In this document: piece after piece, positions 1 to 8,998 of the stretch
Numbering within the stretch: position 1 is the first letter of the stretch
Layout of the letters: the number at the start of each line of letters is the position of its first letter
Source: Ignavibacteria bacterium
Lineage (GTDB): Bacteria > Bacteroidota > Ignavibacteria > Tepidaquicellales > Tepidaquicellaceae
Direction: 5' to 3'
Length of the DNA: 64,000 bases
Assembly: GCA_019187405.1 (NCBI GenBank)
Contig: JABAQZ010000011.1
Span: 124,001-188,000 of the forward strand
The notes under the pieces: model-generated
Told to the model about the DNA's origin: nothing
What the model saw: only the letters and a program-made list of their open reading frames with translations
Database searches by the model: none
Translations under genes and position numbers: made by a program

Positions 1-515
1 TTGCAGACAGAGCAGCAGAATATGTGTTGACACAAACGGAAAAAGATTATATAACGGAAGATTTCTTTCCTACCGGGAGTGATGAAAGACAGTATTGCTC
101 TCCGGGGTTCGATTTGCCGGTGGGATCTTTAATGAGAACCAGATACTATAATTACAAAGAGTACCATACTTCGGCAGACAACAAAAGTTTTATTTCATTT
201 AAAGCGATGGAAGATTCCGTAAAAAAATATTTGAAAATTATTTCAGTAATGGAAAGAAATAATTATTTCATAAATAAAAATCCATATTGCGAGCCGCAGT
301 TAGGCAAGAGAGGTTTGTATCCGACTGTCGGTTCAGTGAAAGATACCGGTATGATAGTAGATGCATACATGTGGATATTGAGTTATGCCGATGGTAAAAA
401 TGATTTGCTGAGCATTTCTGAAAAAAGCGGGATTGATTTTGAAAGACTCTTTGAGGCATCAAATAAATTAATTGAAAACGATCTGATAGAAATTGTCGAT
501 AAAGTCAATTCATGA
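1..515 (+). CDS. DUF4910-type aminopeptidase-like protein, 3' part
   Basis: The reading frame is open to the left edge, so only the C-terminal part is present; a GTG at 24 is in frame but is probably an internal Val. The visible part has the block SDERQYCSPGFDLPVGSL followed by EYHTSADN. These resemble the C-terminal part of the aminopeptidase-like DUF4910/DUF2172 family, which is often found in polysaccharide gene clusters. The last 50 residues (MWILSYADG...) look like the small winged-helix domain that ends these proteins. The His in EYHTS would be one of the metal ligands in the peptidase fold. The true substrate of the family is not established. It sits 26 bases upstream of the epimerase/reductase gene and reads the same way, so it is probably part of the same operon. 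Confidence 0.7.
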   Translation, partial: ADRAAEYVLTQTEKDYITEDFFPTGSDERQYCSPGFDLPVGSLMRTRYYNYKEYHTSADNKSFISFKAMEDSVKKYLKIISVMERNNYFINKNPYCEPQLGKRGLYPTVGSVKDTGMIVDAYMWILSYADGKNDLLSISEKSGIDFERLFEASNKLIENDLIEIVDKVNS

Positions 516-541
516 AAAATCCATTTAACAAAAATTTTTAG

Positions 542-1501
542 ATGCATAAATATTTCATAACCGGGTTTTCCGGATTTGTCGGAAGAAACTTTGTAAAGTA
601 TCTGGAAGATAGTAAGCTGCTGAGTTCGGTGATGGGTATTGACATTGCCAATCCGGAAATAAACCCGAAAGATTATGATTATGTCAGCATAAAATTTTCA
701 AAATCGGATTTAAAAGACAGGGAAAAAATATGCAAGCTGATATATGATTTCAAACCTGATTACATTGTGCATCTGGCTTCATACAGCAGTGTGGCTGGAA
801 GCTGGAAAAGTCCAAATTCCAGTTTTCAGAACAACGTAAATATTTTTGTAAACCTGATGGAAGCGATTTTACTGTCAGGTATCAGATGCAGAATACTTTC
901 GGTCGGTTCATCTGAAGTTTACGGAAAGGTAAAAGTCAACGAGCTTCCTCTAAGGGAATGCAACAGATTGAATCCATCGAGTCCGTTTGGAGTTGCGAGA
1001 ATGACACAGGAAATGCTTTCAAAACTTTACTGTGAAGTTTACAATCTTGACATTGTAATAACACGGTCATTCAATCACATTGGTCCGGGACAAAATGATA
1101 ATTTTGCCATTTCATCATTTGCAAAACAGCTTGTTGAAGTAAAGAAGAATGGTCACAAGGATTTCATAAAGACAGGAGACGTTTATGTGGTTAGAGATTT
1201 CATTGATGTCAGGGACGTAGTCAGGGCGTACAACAAGCTGCTTCATAACGGGAAGAAGGGGGAGATATATAATGTTTGCAGCGGCTGCGGTGTTTCTCTT
1301 CAGAATGCAATTCAAATGATGTGTGAAATTCTCGATGTACAGATAATGATTAAAGAAGACATGAAGTTGATCAGGCCAAAGGACAATCCTGTTATAGTAG
1401 GATCAAATGAAAAAATGAAAACTGAATTAAACTGGATTAACGAATACACTCTTGAAAAAAGTCTGAGTGATGTTTTAAATTATTACATAAATTATAATTA
1501 A
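542..1501 (+). CDS. NAD(P)-dependent sugar-nucleotide reductase/epimerase, RMD-like
   Basis: This is a 319-residue short-chain dehydrogenase of the extended (epimerase/dehydratase) type. The N-terminal dinucleotide site TGFSGFVG is at residues 8-15. The blocks HLASYSSVAGSW, SVGSSEVYG, RSFNHIGPGQ and VRDFIDVRDVVRAY resemble GDP-4-dehydro-6-deoxy-D-mannose reductases, which make GDP-D-rhamnose. The usual catalytic YxxxK is not present: the aligned stretch SPFGVARM has Phe149 and Arg153. Arg may be a family variant, but loss of Tyr is odd and could change or abolish activity. A GDP-mannose dehydratase partner is not in the window and may lie upstream. The start is the ATG at 542. Confidence 0.75.
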   Translation: MHKYFITGFSGFVGRNFVKYLEDSKLLSSVMGIDIANPEINPKDYDYVSIKFSKSDLKDREKICKLIYDFKPDYIVHLASYSSVAGSWKSPNSSFQNNVNIFVNLMEAILLSGIRCRILSVGSSEVYGKVKVNELPLRECNRLNPSSPFGVARMTQEMLSKLYCEVYNLDIVITRSFNHIGPGQNDNFAISSFAKQLVEVKKNGHKDFIKTGDVYVVRDFIDVRDVVRAYNKLLHNGKKGEIYNVCSGCGVSLQNAIQMMCEILDVQIMIKEDMKLIRPKDNPVIVGSNEKMKTELNWINEYTLEKSLSDVLNYYINYN

Positions 1502-1551
1502 CTAATCCGGAATTATAAAACCTGAAAGTGATCAGAAATATTTAATAGAAT

Positions 1552-2838
1552 GTGAGCAAAGTAATTAAAATAGAAAATTTATCCAAGGTTTACAGACTTG
1601 GTGTATTATCGTCGAGAGCTGTTTCTCAGGATTTCAGCAGATTTATTGCCAGAATAAGAGGAAAGGAAGATCCGTATCTGAAGGTAAATGAATATAATTT
1701 GAAAAATTCCGGCAGAAGTAATCTGCTCATTCAGGCATTAAATAATATTAATCTGGAAATAAGCCAAGGAGAAATACTCGGCATAATAGGAAAAAACGGT
1801 GCAGGAAAATCCACACTGCTTAAAATTCTGTCAAGAGTAACATCGCCTACTTCAGGTAAAGTAAAAATCAAGGGAAGGATTTCGAGTCTGCTTGAAGTTG
1901 GAACAGGATTTCATCAGGAGCTTACGGGAAGGGAAAATATTTTTCTTAATGGTTCGATACTTGGAATGACAAAAAAGGAAATCCGCAGAAAATTTGACGA
2001 GATAGTCGATTTTTCCGGTGTTGAAAAATACATTGATACTCCAGTAAAAAGATATTCGTCGGGAATGTCTGTGCGATTAGCGTTTGCCGTTGCAGCGCAT
2101 CTCGAGCCGGAGATATTAATAATAGATGAAGTGCTTGCAGTGGGAGATGCAGAGTTTCAGAGAAAATGCATTGGTAAAATGCAGGAGGTATCTGCAGACA
2201 AAGGAAGAACCATTTTGTTTGTGAGTCACAATATGGGAGCTATCAGAAATTTATGTACGCGGTCATTGCTTATGGACAAAGGCGAGATATCATTGTCCGG
2301 CAATACCGAAGATATAATTAACGGATATCTCTTAAAAAACAGTTCGGCAAGCAATGAATATATAAGTGAAAACAGCAGCGCTGATGTATATTTCAAAAAG
2401 ATTTCAATTGGAACAAACAACGGTGAAAAAAGAGGATTTGAGTTTGACGTTATAAATCCTTTGCAATTCAATTTTACATTTAAGTTAAAGGAGAGAATAA
2501 AGGGATTAAGTATTGCGTTTTCGGTTTATTCAAAAAAAGGTATAAAAGTTTTATATAGTTCATGCAATATACCGGAATTGCTTAAAGATGAAAAGATTAA
2601 TGAAGATTACAAGACAGTGACAGCGGAGATACCAGGAAACTTTCTTGCTCCGGGAAGTTATTACATAAACGCTTCGTTAATGATAGAGAACATACAGGTT
2701 TTTGAACAAAGGGAGCAAGTGCTGGAATTTGAACTGATAGAAAGCGGCAGTAATATACAGAGATTCAGAGGTAAAGATATGGGTGTTGTTCTTGTTGATC
2801 TAAAATGGGAAAAGAAAGAAAAAGATTTTGCAATATAG
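1552..2838 (+). CDS. ABC transporter ATPase, Wzt type, with C-terminal carbohydrate-binding-like domain (copy 1)
   Basis: This is a 428-residue ATP-binding subunit of a polysaccharide ABC exporter. Walker A GKNGAGKST is at residues 80-88, the ABC signature YSSGM at 168-172, Walker B ILIIDE at 188-193 and the switch His in FVSHNM at 226. The blocks SSLLEVGTGFHQELTGREN and RYSSGM are typical of the Wzt/TagH/KpsT group. Residues from about 270 to the end form a second, beta-rich domain, as in Wzt proteins that recognise the end of a finished glycan. The start is GTG at 1552. The nucleotide-binding half is very like that of the gene at 5172, while the C-terminal domains differ. No Wzm permease is in the window. 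Confidence 0.9.
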   Translation: MSKVIKIENLSKVYRLGVLSSRAVSQDFSRFIARIRGKEDPYLKVNEYNLKNSGRSNLLIQALNNINLEISQGEILGIIGKNGAGKSTLLKILSRVTSPTSGKVKIKGRISSLLEVGTGFHQELTGRENIFLNGSILGMTKKEIRRKFDEIVDFSGVEKYIDTPVKRYSSGMSVRLAFAVAAHLEPEILIIDEVLAVGDAEFQRKCIGKMQEVSADKGRTILFVSHNMGAIRNLCTRSLLMDKGEISLSGNTEDIINGYLLKNSSASNEYISENSSADVYFKKISIGTNNGEKRGFEFDVINPLQFNFTFKLKERIKGLSIAFSVYSKKGIKVLYSSCNIPELLKDEKINEDYKTVTAEIPGNFLAPGSYYINASLMIENIQVFEQREQVLEFELIESGSNIQRFRGKDMGVVLVDLKWEKKEKDFAI

Positions 2839-2841
2839 CTT

Positions 2842-3918
2842 TTGAAAAAAAAGATATTTTTAAGTTTTGATTTTTATGGTTCAGGTAATATAGGCGACGA
2901 CATTATGCTTGAAGGATTTATAAAAGGAATGGGTAATGAAATTTTTGAGTATTACTGCTATGTTCCGGAAAGCAGGAAACACATAAAGAAAAGATTCAGA
3001 GGAATAAATTTTGTGACGAAAGAAGAAAAGGAAGTTACCGAGAGAAGCTGTCCCGTATGGATAGGCGCAGGTGATACACCCGTGCAGGTAAAATCCGGAG
3101 ATTGGTTTTTGAAAAAGCTGAATGCTGATAGAGAAATCCTGAAGCAGACAGGCGCAAGATATTTTTTTGCGGGTATTGGAGCGGAAGCTGAAGCGGAGGT
3201 AAAGAAAGAATTATTTCTTGAAATACTGAATGACGCGGAGCATATCTGGACAAGAGATAAAATGACTTACGATTTTTTAAAGGAAGTAATCGGAGTTAAT
3301 CAGGAAAAAGTATCATTGTCATCCGATCTCGCGAATATTTTTCTTCATGATGAATTAGGCGGAATTAGTAAAAATTATGATGAAAGAAAATACGATATTG
3401 GTATTTGCTATTATGATGAAAACGCAAGTTCGAGTAATATTTTTGAGTTAAAAAAATTCCTTAAAAAAAATTTCAAAAGATACAGAAGTTTATTAATCTG
3501 CAACGACATAAACGTCAGGGGAAATTTTGAATATTCAGGATATGTCAAAATGTTCAGTAGGATGGAGAAATTATTCAGAAGGGATATAAAAATTTGTTTA
3601 CCCGAATATTTCACGGAAGAAGATACAGGCAAGCTGATTTCTCATTTCGCCGATTGCAGACTTGTAATGTCTTCGAGATATCATGTTTTGCTAACAGCTG
3701 CTTGGGCTGGATGTAAAGTAATATCAATGGAAAGGTCTTCGAAAGTAACGGCTCTTTCAAAGGAGCTGAATATTTTTGAAATCAAAAAACCTTTCACTGC
3801 TGAAAAACTGAATGAGTCAATAAGCAAGGCATCGATAGTTGACAGAGACTTGCTGTTAGATTTATATAAAAAATCAATTAACGGAGTAAAAGAGTTATCA
3901 AATATAATTTCAAAATAA
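2842..3918 (+). CDS. Polysaccharide pyruvyl transferase family protein
   Basis: This 358-residue protein has the N-terminal motif GNIGDD (residues 15-20) of the CsaB/WcaK pyruvyl transferase family. Near the C-terminus it has the conserved SSRYHVLLTAAWAG block. Family members add pyruvate ketals to sugars from phosphoenolpyruvate, but some relatives are only GT-B-like and their substrate cannot be read from the sequence. The start is TTG, three bases after the stop of the upstream ATPase; the family motif begins almost at once, so a later start is not possible. It lies between the two Wzt genes and probably modifies the exported glycan in the cytoplasm. Confidence 0.8.
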   Translation: MKKKIFLSFDFYGSGNIGDDIMLEGFIKGMGNEIFEYYCYVPESRKHIKKRFRGINFVTKEEKEVTERSCPVWIGAGDTPVQVKSGDWFLKKLNADREILKQTGARYFFAGIGAEAEAEVKKELFLEILNDAEHIWTRDKMTYDFLKEVIGVNQEKVSLSSDLANIFLHDELGGISKNYDERKYDIGICYYDENASSSNIFELKKFLKKNFKRYRSLLICNDINVRGNFEYSGYVKMFSRMEKLFRRDIKICLPEYFTEEDTGKLISHFADCRLVMSSRYHVLLTAAWAGCKVISMERSSKVTALSKELNIFEIKKPFTAEKLNESISKASIVDRDLLLDLYKKSINGVKELSNIISK

Positions 3919-3964
3919 CCCAACTTCAAAAAAAATATTATCAACTTTTTAAATTCACAAGAAA

Positions 3965-5170
3965 TTGCTGACAGAAATTAAATTATTTTTCAGGAATGCC
4001 TTAATAAAGGTTGTTGAATTTTACTTGAAAGCCCCGGTGTTATTCCCCAAACGAAATACTTTATTAATATTGAGGTTAGATGAAATAGGCGATTATGTTT
4101 TGTTCCGGAATTTTATCGAGCACATAAAATTATCCGACAAATACAAGGGATATAAAATATTTCTTGCTGGAAATGAACGATGGAAAGATCTAGCGGAAGA
4201 ATTTGATGGTAAATATATTGACGGATTTATATGGATAAATCTGAAAGAATTCAAATCCAGAGCTAATTGGTGGTATCGTTTGAAAAATTTATTAAAACTG
4301 AAATCAATGAAATGCGAATATCTTTTTATCCCAAACGATACATTTTCTGAAAAGATAAAATATTTTATGGACAGAATTGGCATTAAGAAAGTAATTAAGA
4401 AGGAAAATGATTCAGTATATTTGCAAAGAGAAATAACTGATTTTTTGAATGAGAAAAAGAAATTAAGTTTTGCCGATTATCAGGAGACATTCTTTCAGTT
4501 TTATAGAAATAAAAAATATATCGAAAAAGTTACTGAAAGCATATCGAATATTAAAAAACCGTATTTTAACAAAATTGAAAATAAAAAAAGTTCTTACGGA
4601 AGGATTGTAATATTCCCCGGCGCAGGACATGACAGCCGTACTTGGCCGGCAGAAAATTTTGGCGAGTTGTGCAAAAAAATTAAGGAGATAGCAGAATACG
4701 AAATTATAATATGCGGCGACATATTAGACAAAGAAAAAGCCGTCAAGATTAAGCAAAAAGAAAATAGCATCGTCGATTTAACTTCAAAGACTTCGCTGCC
4801 GGACTTAGTGAAAATAATTAAAGAATCTGATTTGCTGATTTCTAACGAAACAAGCGCCGTGCATATTGCTGCATCCGTAAATACAAAAACAATTTGTCTT
4901 TCAAATGGAAATCATTTTGGAAGATTCAATCCATATCCAGATAAATGCGCAGATTTCATTTACACTATTTATCCGGATGAGATAACATCCGGGATGAATG
5001 ATTACGGGAAATTTGTAAAAGATTCAATTATTATATCCGATATAAGCATGAAAAAAATATCCGTCGAAAAAGTAATCGAAAAAGTAAGCGAGTTGCTCAG
5101 CGGCAGCATTAGCGGAAAAAATCCGTCTGAAACTTTAAGCAATCAAGCCACTAAAATCCGCACGTCATAA
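3965..5170 (+). CDS. Glycosyltransferase family 9 (heptosyltransferase-like)
   Basis: This 401-residue GT-B protein begins with LLILRLDEIGDYVLFRNFIE, the N-terminal signature of ADP-heptose:LPS heptosyltransferase-like enzymes. It contains the nucleotide-binding half FPGAGHDSRTWPAENFGEL and ISNETSAVHIAASV. GT9 enzymes usually add heptose or related sugars to LPS core in the cytoplasm; here the sugar is unknown. The start is TTG at 3965. The end is one base from the ATG of the second Wzt gene, so translation is probably coupled. Confidence 0.85.
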   Translation: MLTEIKLFFRNALIKVVEFYLKAPVLFPKRNTLLILRLDEIGDYVLFRNFIEHIKLSDKYKGYKIFLAGNERWKDLAEEFDGKYIDGFIWINLKEFKSRANWWYRLKNLLKLKSMKCEYLFIPNDTFSEKIKYFMDRIGIKKVIKKENDSVYLQREITDFLNEKKKLSFADYQETFFQFYRNKKYIEKVTESISNIKKPYFNKIENKKSSYGRIVIFPGAGHDSRTWPAENFGELCKKIKEIAEYEIIICGDILDKEKAVKIKQKENSIVDLTSKTSLPDLVKIIKESDLLISNETSAVHIAASVNTKTICLSNGNHFGRFNPYPDKCADFIYTIYPDEITSGMNDYGKFVKDSIIISDISMKKISVEKVIEKVSELLSGSISGKNPSETLSNQATKIRTS

Positions 5171-5171
5171 T

Positions 5172-6461
5172 ATGAACGATGTTGTAATCAAATTAGAAGA
5201 CCTTTCAAAGCTATACAGATTGGGAGTGATCTCAACCGGCTTACTGACAAACGACATTCACAGGATATGGAACAAGATTACAGGTAAGGAAAGTGATAAT
5301 CAAAAAATCGGCGAAGTAAACGATCGTTTGGTTAATAATAAATCAAATTATGTATGGGCTTTAAAGGATGTAAACTTTGAAGTGAAAAAAGGCGAGATTA
5401 TCGGAATAATAGGAAGAAACGGCGCAGGAAAGTCAACGATGCTGAAAATATTGTCAAGAGTTACTACTCCAACAACAGGCAGGATACTATTAAAAGGAAA
5501 AGTTTCCAGTCTGCTTGAAGTAGGGACAGGATTTCATCAGGAGCTTACCGGAAGGGAAAATATTTATTTAAACGGCTCTATACTTGGAATGACAAAGCGT
5601 GAGATCACAAATAAATTCGATGACATTGCGGAATTTTCCGGAATCGGCAATTATATCGATACACCGGTAAAAAGATATTCTTCGGGAATGTATGTCAGAC
5701 TGGCGTTTGCCGTAGCAGCGCATCTCGATCCGGACATACTTGTATTGGACGAAGTGCTTGCTGTAGGAGATGCCAATTTTCAGAAAAAATGTTTAGGAAA
5801 GATACACGAAGTATCGGATGAAGAAGGAAAGACAGTTTTGTTTGTAAGTCATAACATGTCAGCAATAAAGAATCTTTGCACTCGCGGAATCATTATTGAG
5901 CAAGGTAAAATATTATATGATGGTGATGTTGACACTGCCGTAAGCAAGTATCTTGCAGCAAATGAAAAAGATACGGGTGAAAATTTAAAATCGAGAAAGA
6001 GCAGGGTTGGAAGCGGTGATTTTATTTTTTCAGATATTAAATTTAAAAACAGTAAAGGCGAATATATAAATCAGATAATATCGGGAGAAGAATTAACCGT
6101 TGAGCTGAAGTATGAATGCAGAAAGAAACTTAAGGGAAATGTTATAATTTCAATATCATTTAAAGACAATTTTGAAAATACAGCGGCGATTTTTGTTTCC
6201 GATGAAATGGGAATAAAGTTTGAGAATCTCGATGAATGCGGAAATCTTTATCTTAAGATACCAAGATTGTTGTTAAGGGGAGACAGCTATTTCATAGGTT
6301 TGTTTGCCAGCTTAGATAATACCAGGACAGAAAGTGTTTTGGATAAAATCGAAAGAGCTGCTGATTTGCAGGTTCTGCCCGGAGATTTCTGGAATACTGG
6401 CAGATTAAATCGCAGCGGAAATTTCGGAATAATGGAAGGTGTGTTTTCAGAAAGATTATAA
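5172..6461 (+). CDS. ABC transporter ATPase, Wzt type, with C-terminal carbohydrate-binding-like domain (copy 2)
   Basis: This 429-residue protein is paralogous to the gene at 1552. Walker A GRNGAGKST is at residues 81-89, the signature YSSGM at 169-173 and Walker B ILVLDE at 189-194. The region around GTGFHQELTGREN is nearly identical to copy 1 at both protein and DNA level. From about residue 275 a separate beta-rich domain begins with SGEELTVELKY, the form of the Wzt C-terminal glycan-recognition domain, and it differs clearly from copy 1. The two ATPases may serve two polymers, or both may pair with one permease outside the window. It has an ATG start, one base after the upstream stop. 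Confidence 0.9.
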   Translation: MNDVVIKLEDLSKLYRLGVISTGLLTNDIHRIWNKITGKESDNQKIGEVNDRLVNNKSNYVWALKDVNFEVKKGEIIGIIGRNGAGKSTMLKILSRVTTPTTGRILLKGKVSSLLEVGTGFHQELTGRENIYLNGSILGMTKREITNKFDDIAEFSGIGNYIDTPVKRYSSGMYVRLAFAVAAHLDPDILVLDEVLAVGDANFQKKCLGKIHEVSDEEGKTVLFVSHNMSAIKNLCTRGIIIEQGKILYDGDVDTAVSKYLAANEKDTGENLKSRKSRVGSGDFIFSDIKFKNSKGEYINQIISGEELTVELKYECRKKLKGNVIISISFKDNFENTAAIFVSDEMGIKFENLDECGNLYLKIPRLLLRGDSYFIGLFASLDNTRTESVLDKIERAADLQVLPGDFWNTGRLNRSGNFGIMEGVFSERL

Positions 6462-6567
6462 AATCAATTTTGGATTTTTGCGGAATTAAAAAAATAAATT
6501 AAAATTTGAATTTATTTTCATCATGGGAATAGAAGTACATAAAAGGGTTTGATTCAGAGTAAGTAAA

Positions 6568-7857
6568 GTGAAGAATTTAAAAATATTGATTTTGGGTCAT
6601 TGTAGTTATTATACAATTGCAAATTACGCTGAAATGCTGAAGCAAAATGTCGAAGGCGTGAAAGTAACTGTTGCCGATCCTTTTAATCCTTCAGGGAAAG
6701 CACTTAGCGAAAAAGAGCTTGGAGTGTTTGACAGAGTCATTCATATTCCTTCAAAAAGGGAAATTAAAATCGGTATAAACGACAGGATTAAATCTGCCGG
6801 AGTGATAATTAAAAATAAAATTGGTCTTCGGGATTTTCTTTTTAATATGATTTCATTCAGATTTAAAAAAGTGAGATACACGATCGATTCATTTGCTGAA
6901 AATTCCATTCATGGAAAAATGCTTAATGAATTGTTCAGAGATTATGATGTATTTCATTTTCATTATGCAGCGCCATGTTATTTATATCCAATAAAATATG
7001 TACCTGAAAACAAAGTGAAAATCATTTCAATATGGGGTTCCGATTTATTTCAAACTTCGGGAATAAAAAATTATTCTGATCAGCTTTCTGCTTTCGAACT
7101 TTCAGATTTCATAATTGTAAACACACTTGAAAAGAGAGAAATATTTTTATCAAAATTCGGCAGGGTGTTTGCAGACAAAATTAGATTTGCCAATTTCGGA
7201 GTCTCTGAATGCAAGCTTGCGAGGATGGAAAGTTTTCAGAAATCCGGAAATGCAAAAGAATTTAAAAAAAAATACGGAATCAGAGATGAGAAGGCTGTAA
7301 TAATAATTGGTTACAATGCATCTTCAAAGCAGAATCATCTGGCAATAATTAAAGCAATGAACGGTATTGACGCTGCTATAAAAGCAAGGCTTCATCTGAT
7401 ATTTCCCTTAACGTATGGATTCAGTATAGAGAGAGAAGATTATATAATGCAGATAAAAAATGCATGCAGTGGAGCGGGTTTTGATTTTACGATCATAGAC
7501 GACTACATCCCGGAAGAAGAATACTTTGGGATGCTGTATTCCTGCGACATAAAAATAAATCTGAGAGAAACGGACTCAATGAATTCTGCAATGCTTGAAT
7601 CGGCTTTTGCCGGAAACATTTTAATCAACGGAGCATGGCATCCATACGGAATATTAAGAAGATTGGGAGTATATTGCAGGGAAGCGGTTAACATTGAAGA
7701 GCTGGACAAGCTGGTTTCAGAAATTGTGAATAACCTTAAAAATGAAAAATCAAAAACTGCCCCAAATGCAGAACTGATAAGATCTTATTTCTCTTCGGTC
7801 AATACCGGGATGCAGTGGAAAAAGTTTTTTGACGAAGTAAGAAGATTAGTTAAATAA
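6568..7857 (+). CDS. GT-B glycosyltransferase (group 1-like)
   Basis: This 429-residue GT-B fold protein starts at a GTG after a 106-base gap with no clear promoter. The N-terminal half has the acceptor-domain pattern ILILGHCSYYTIANYAE and ends with SIWGSDLFQTSG. The C-terminal half has IIIGYNASSKQNHLAII, LHLIFPLTYG and INLRETDSMNSAMLESAFAG. That last stretch occupies the place of the usual E-x7-E nucleotide-sugar motif. Donor and acceptor cannot be told. The next gene starts at the second base after its stop. Confidence 0.8.
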   Translation: MKNLKILILGHCSYYTIANYAEMLKQNVEGVKVTVADPFNPSGKALSEKELGVFDRVIHIPSKREIKIGINDRIKSAGVIIKNKIGLRDFLFNMISFRFKKVRYTIDSFAENSIHGKMLNELFRDYDVFHFHYAAPCYLYPIKYVPENKVKIISIWGSDLFQTSGIKNYSDQLSAFELSDFIIVNTLEKREIFLSKFGRVFADKIRFANFGVSECKLARMESFQKSGNAKEFKKKYGIRDEKAVIIIGYNASSKQNHLAIIKAMNGIDAAIKARLHLIFPLTYGFSIEREDYIMQIKNACSGAGFDFTIIDDYIPEEEYFGMLYSCDIKINLRETDSMNSAMLESAFAGNILINGAWHPYGILRRLGVYCREAVNIEELDKLVSEIVNNLKNEKSKTAPNAELIRSYFSSVNTGMQWKKFFDEVRRLVK

Positions 7858-7858
7858 A

Positions 7859-8998
7859 TTGAGATTATTAAAATTCGATACTGTCAATCCTGAGAAATAT
7901 CTGCTTGAAAAATTAGCAGAGAACAGTCAGAAGATATCCGGATTTGGAAAAAAAGAGCTGCTGGACTGGATAATATCGCTCAGATGTAATTTCTCTGATT
8001 TTTATACTTATAATCTCAAAAATCTTGGATGGGAAGCAGAAGAATTTATTGTATCCGATTTATATTTTGAAAAAGCTGCCAAAGAAATTTATGATGGAAT
8101 GCTTCCCTTCAAAAAGTTAAAGGAATCATTCAAGGACGGCATAAGACCATTAAAACACAGGTGGAGAAGAAGAGTCCTTGTAGATTATATAAAAAGATTT
8201 AAGCCGGATGTAATTTTTGTGAGGGAAGTTATCGGGATACCGAGTGATTTTTGGAAATATTTTAACGATAGGGCTCTTATAGTAAGCAGACTTGCCGCTT
8301 CATTACCATTAAACTGGTCTCCGCTTGACTGGGATTTAATTTTCACATCGACACTGACATTCAGAAATTTTTTTTCAATCAACAAAGTAAGTTCGGTTAT
8401 AAACCAAAACGGATTTGACGAGAGACTAATAAATGAAGTAAAAAACGATGGGAAGAAATATGATTTTACTTTTGTAGGTGGTTTGGGAAGAAGGTATTGG
8501 AAAAAAAGGACCGAATGTGCGGAGTATTTAGCATCAAATACAAATTTCAAATGGTGGGGTATAAAAGGAAGCGATATAGGTGAAAGCAATTCTTTAAGCA
8601 AATCATACAACGGAATAAAATCAGGAATTGAGATGATGCAGATATACAAAGATTCAAAAATTGTCTTCAACGATTACGGCGAGATTGCCGAAGGCGAAGC
8701 CGTAAATCAGAGAATATTTGAAGTAATGGGAATAGGTTCATTGCTTCTGACAAGACATGCAGACAATATTAAGAAAATATTTCCGCCGGATACTCATGTG
8801 ATGTTTAAAGATGAAAGGGACTGTGCTGATAAAGTTAATTATTTTTTAAAGAATGAAAAAGAGAGGGAAGAAATTGCCGCAAACGGTCAGAGATTTATAT
8901 TAGAAAATTTCAATTACAAAAACATTATGAAGGAATTAGACATTTTCTTAAAGAAAAAATTCAATGAAAAATTTCAGGATTTTAAAAACAGATGGTAG
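7859..8998 (+). CDS. Glycosyltransferase with group-1 C-terminal domain (CgeB-like)
   Basis: This 379-residue protein starts with TTG directly after the previous stop. Its C-terminal third reads NQRIFEVMGIGSLLLTRHAD, then IKKIFPPDTHVMFKD and a final NGQRFILENFNY. This is the pattern of the Glyco_trans_1_2 domain found in CgeB and spore-coat type glycosyltransferases. The N-terminal half is not recognisable beyond a Rossmann-like layout. The last seven bases overlap the next gene, suggesting translational coupling with the cupin gene. Confidence 0.7.
   Translation: MRLLKFDTVNPEKYLLEKLAENSQKISGFGKKELLDWIISLRCNFSDFYTYNLKNLGWEAEEFIVSDLYFEKAAKEIYDGMLPFKKLKESFKDGIRPLKHRWRRRVLVDYIKRFKPDVIFVREVIGIPSDFWKYFNDRALIVSRLAASLPLNWSPLDWDLIFTSTLTFRNFFSINKVSSVINQNGFDERLINEVKNDGKKYDFTFVGGLGRRYWKKRTECAEYLASNTNFKWWGIKGSDIGESNSLSKSYNGIKSGIEMMQIYKDSKIVFNDYGEIAEGEAVNQRIFEVMGIGSLLLTRHADNIKKIFPPDTHVMFKDERDCADKVNYFLKNEKEREEIAANGQRFILENFNYKNIMKELDIFLKKKFNEKFQDFKNRW

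Noticed and set aside
24-26. GTG as start of the first gene
   Set aside because: The frame is open to base 3 and the protein is clearly missing its front part.
6491-6518. 10-bp AT-only inverted repeat after the second Wzt gene
   Set aside because: No G/C in the stem and no T-run; likely chance in AT-rich DNA.
8185-8670. 161-residue reading frame on the minus strand inside the CgeB-like gene
   Set aside because: Shadow frame with no domain and biased composition.
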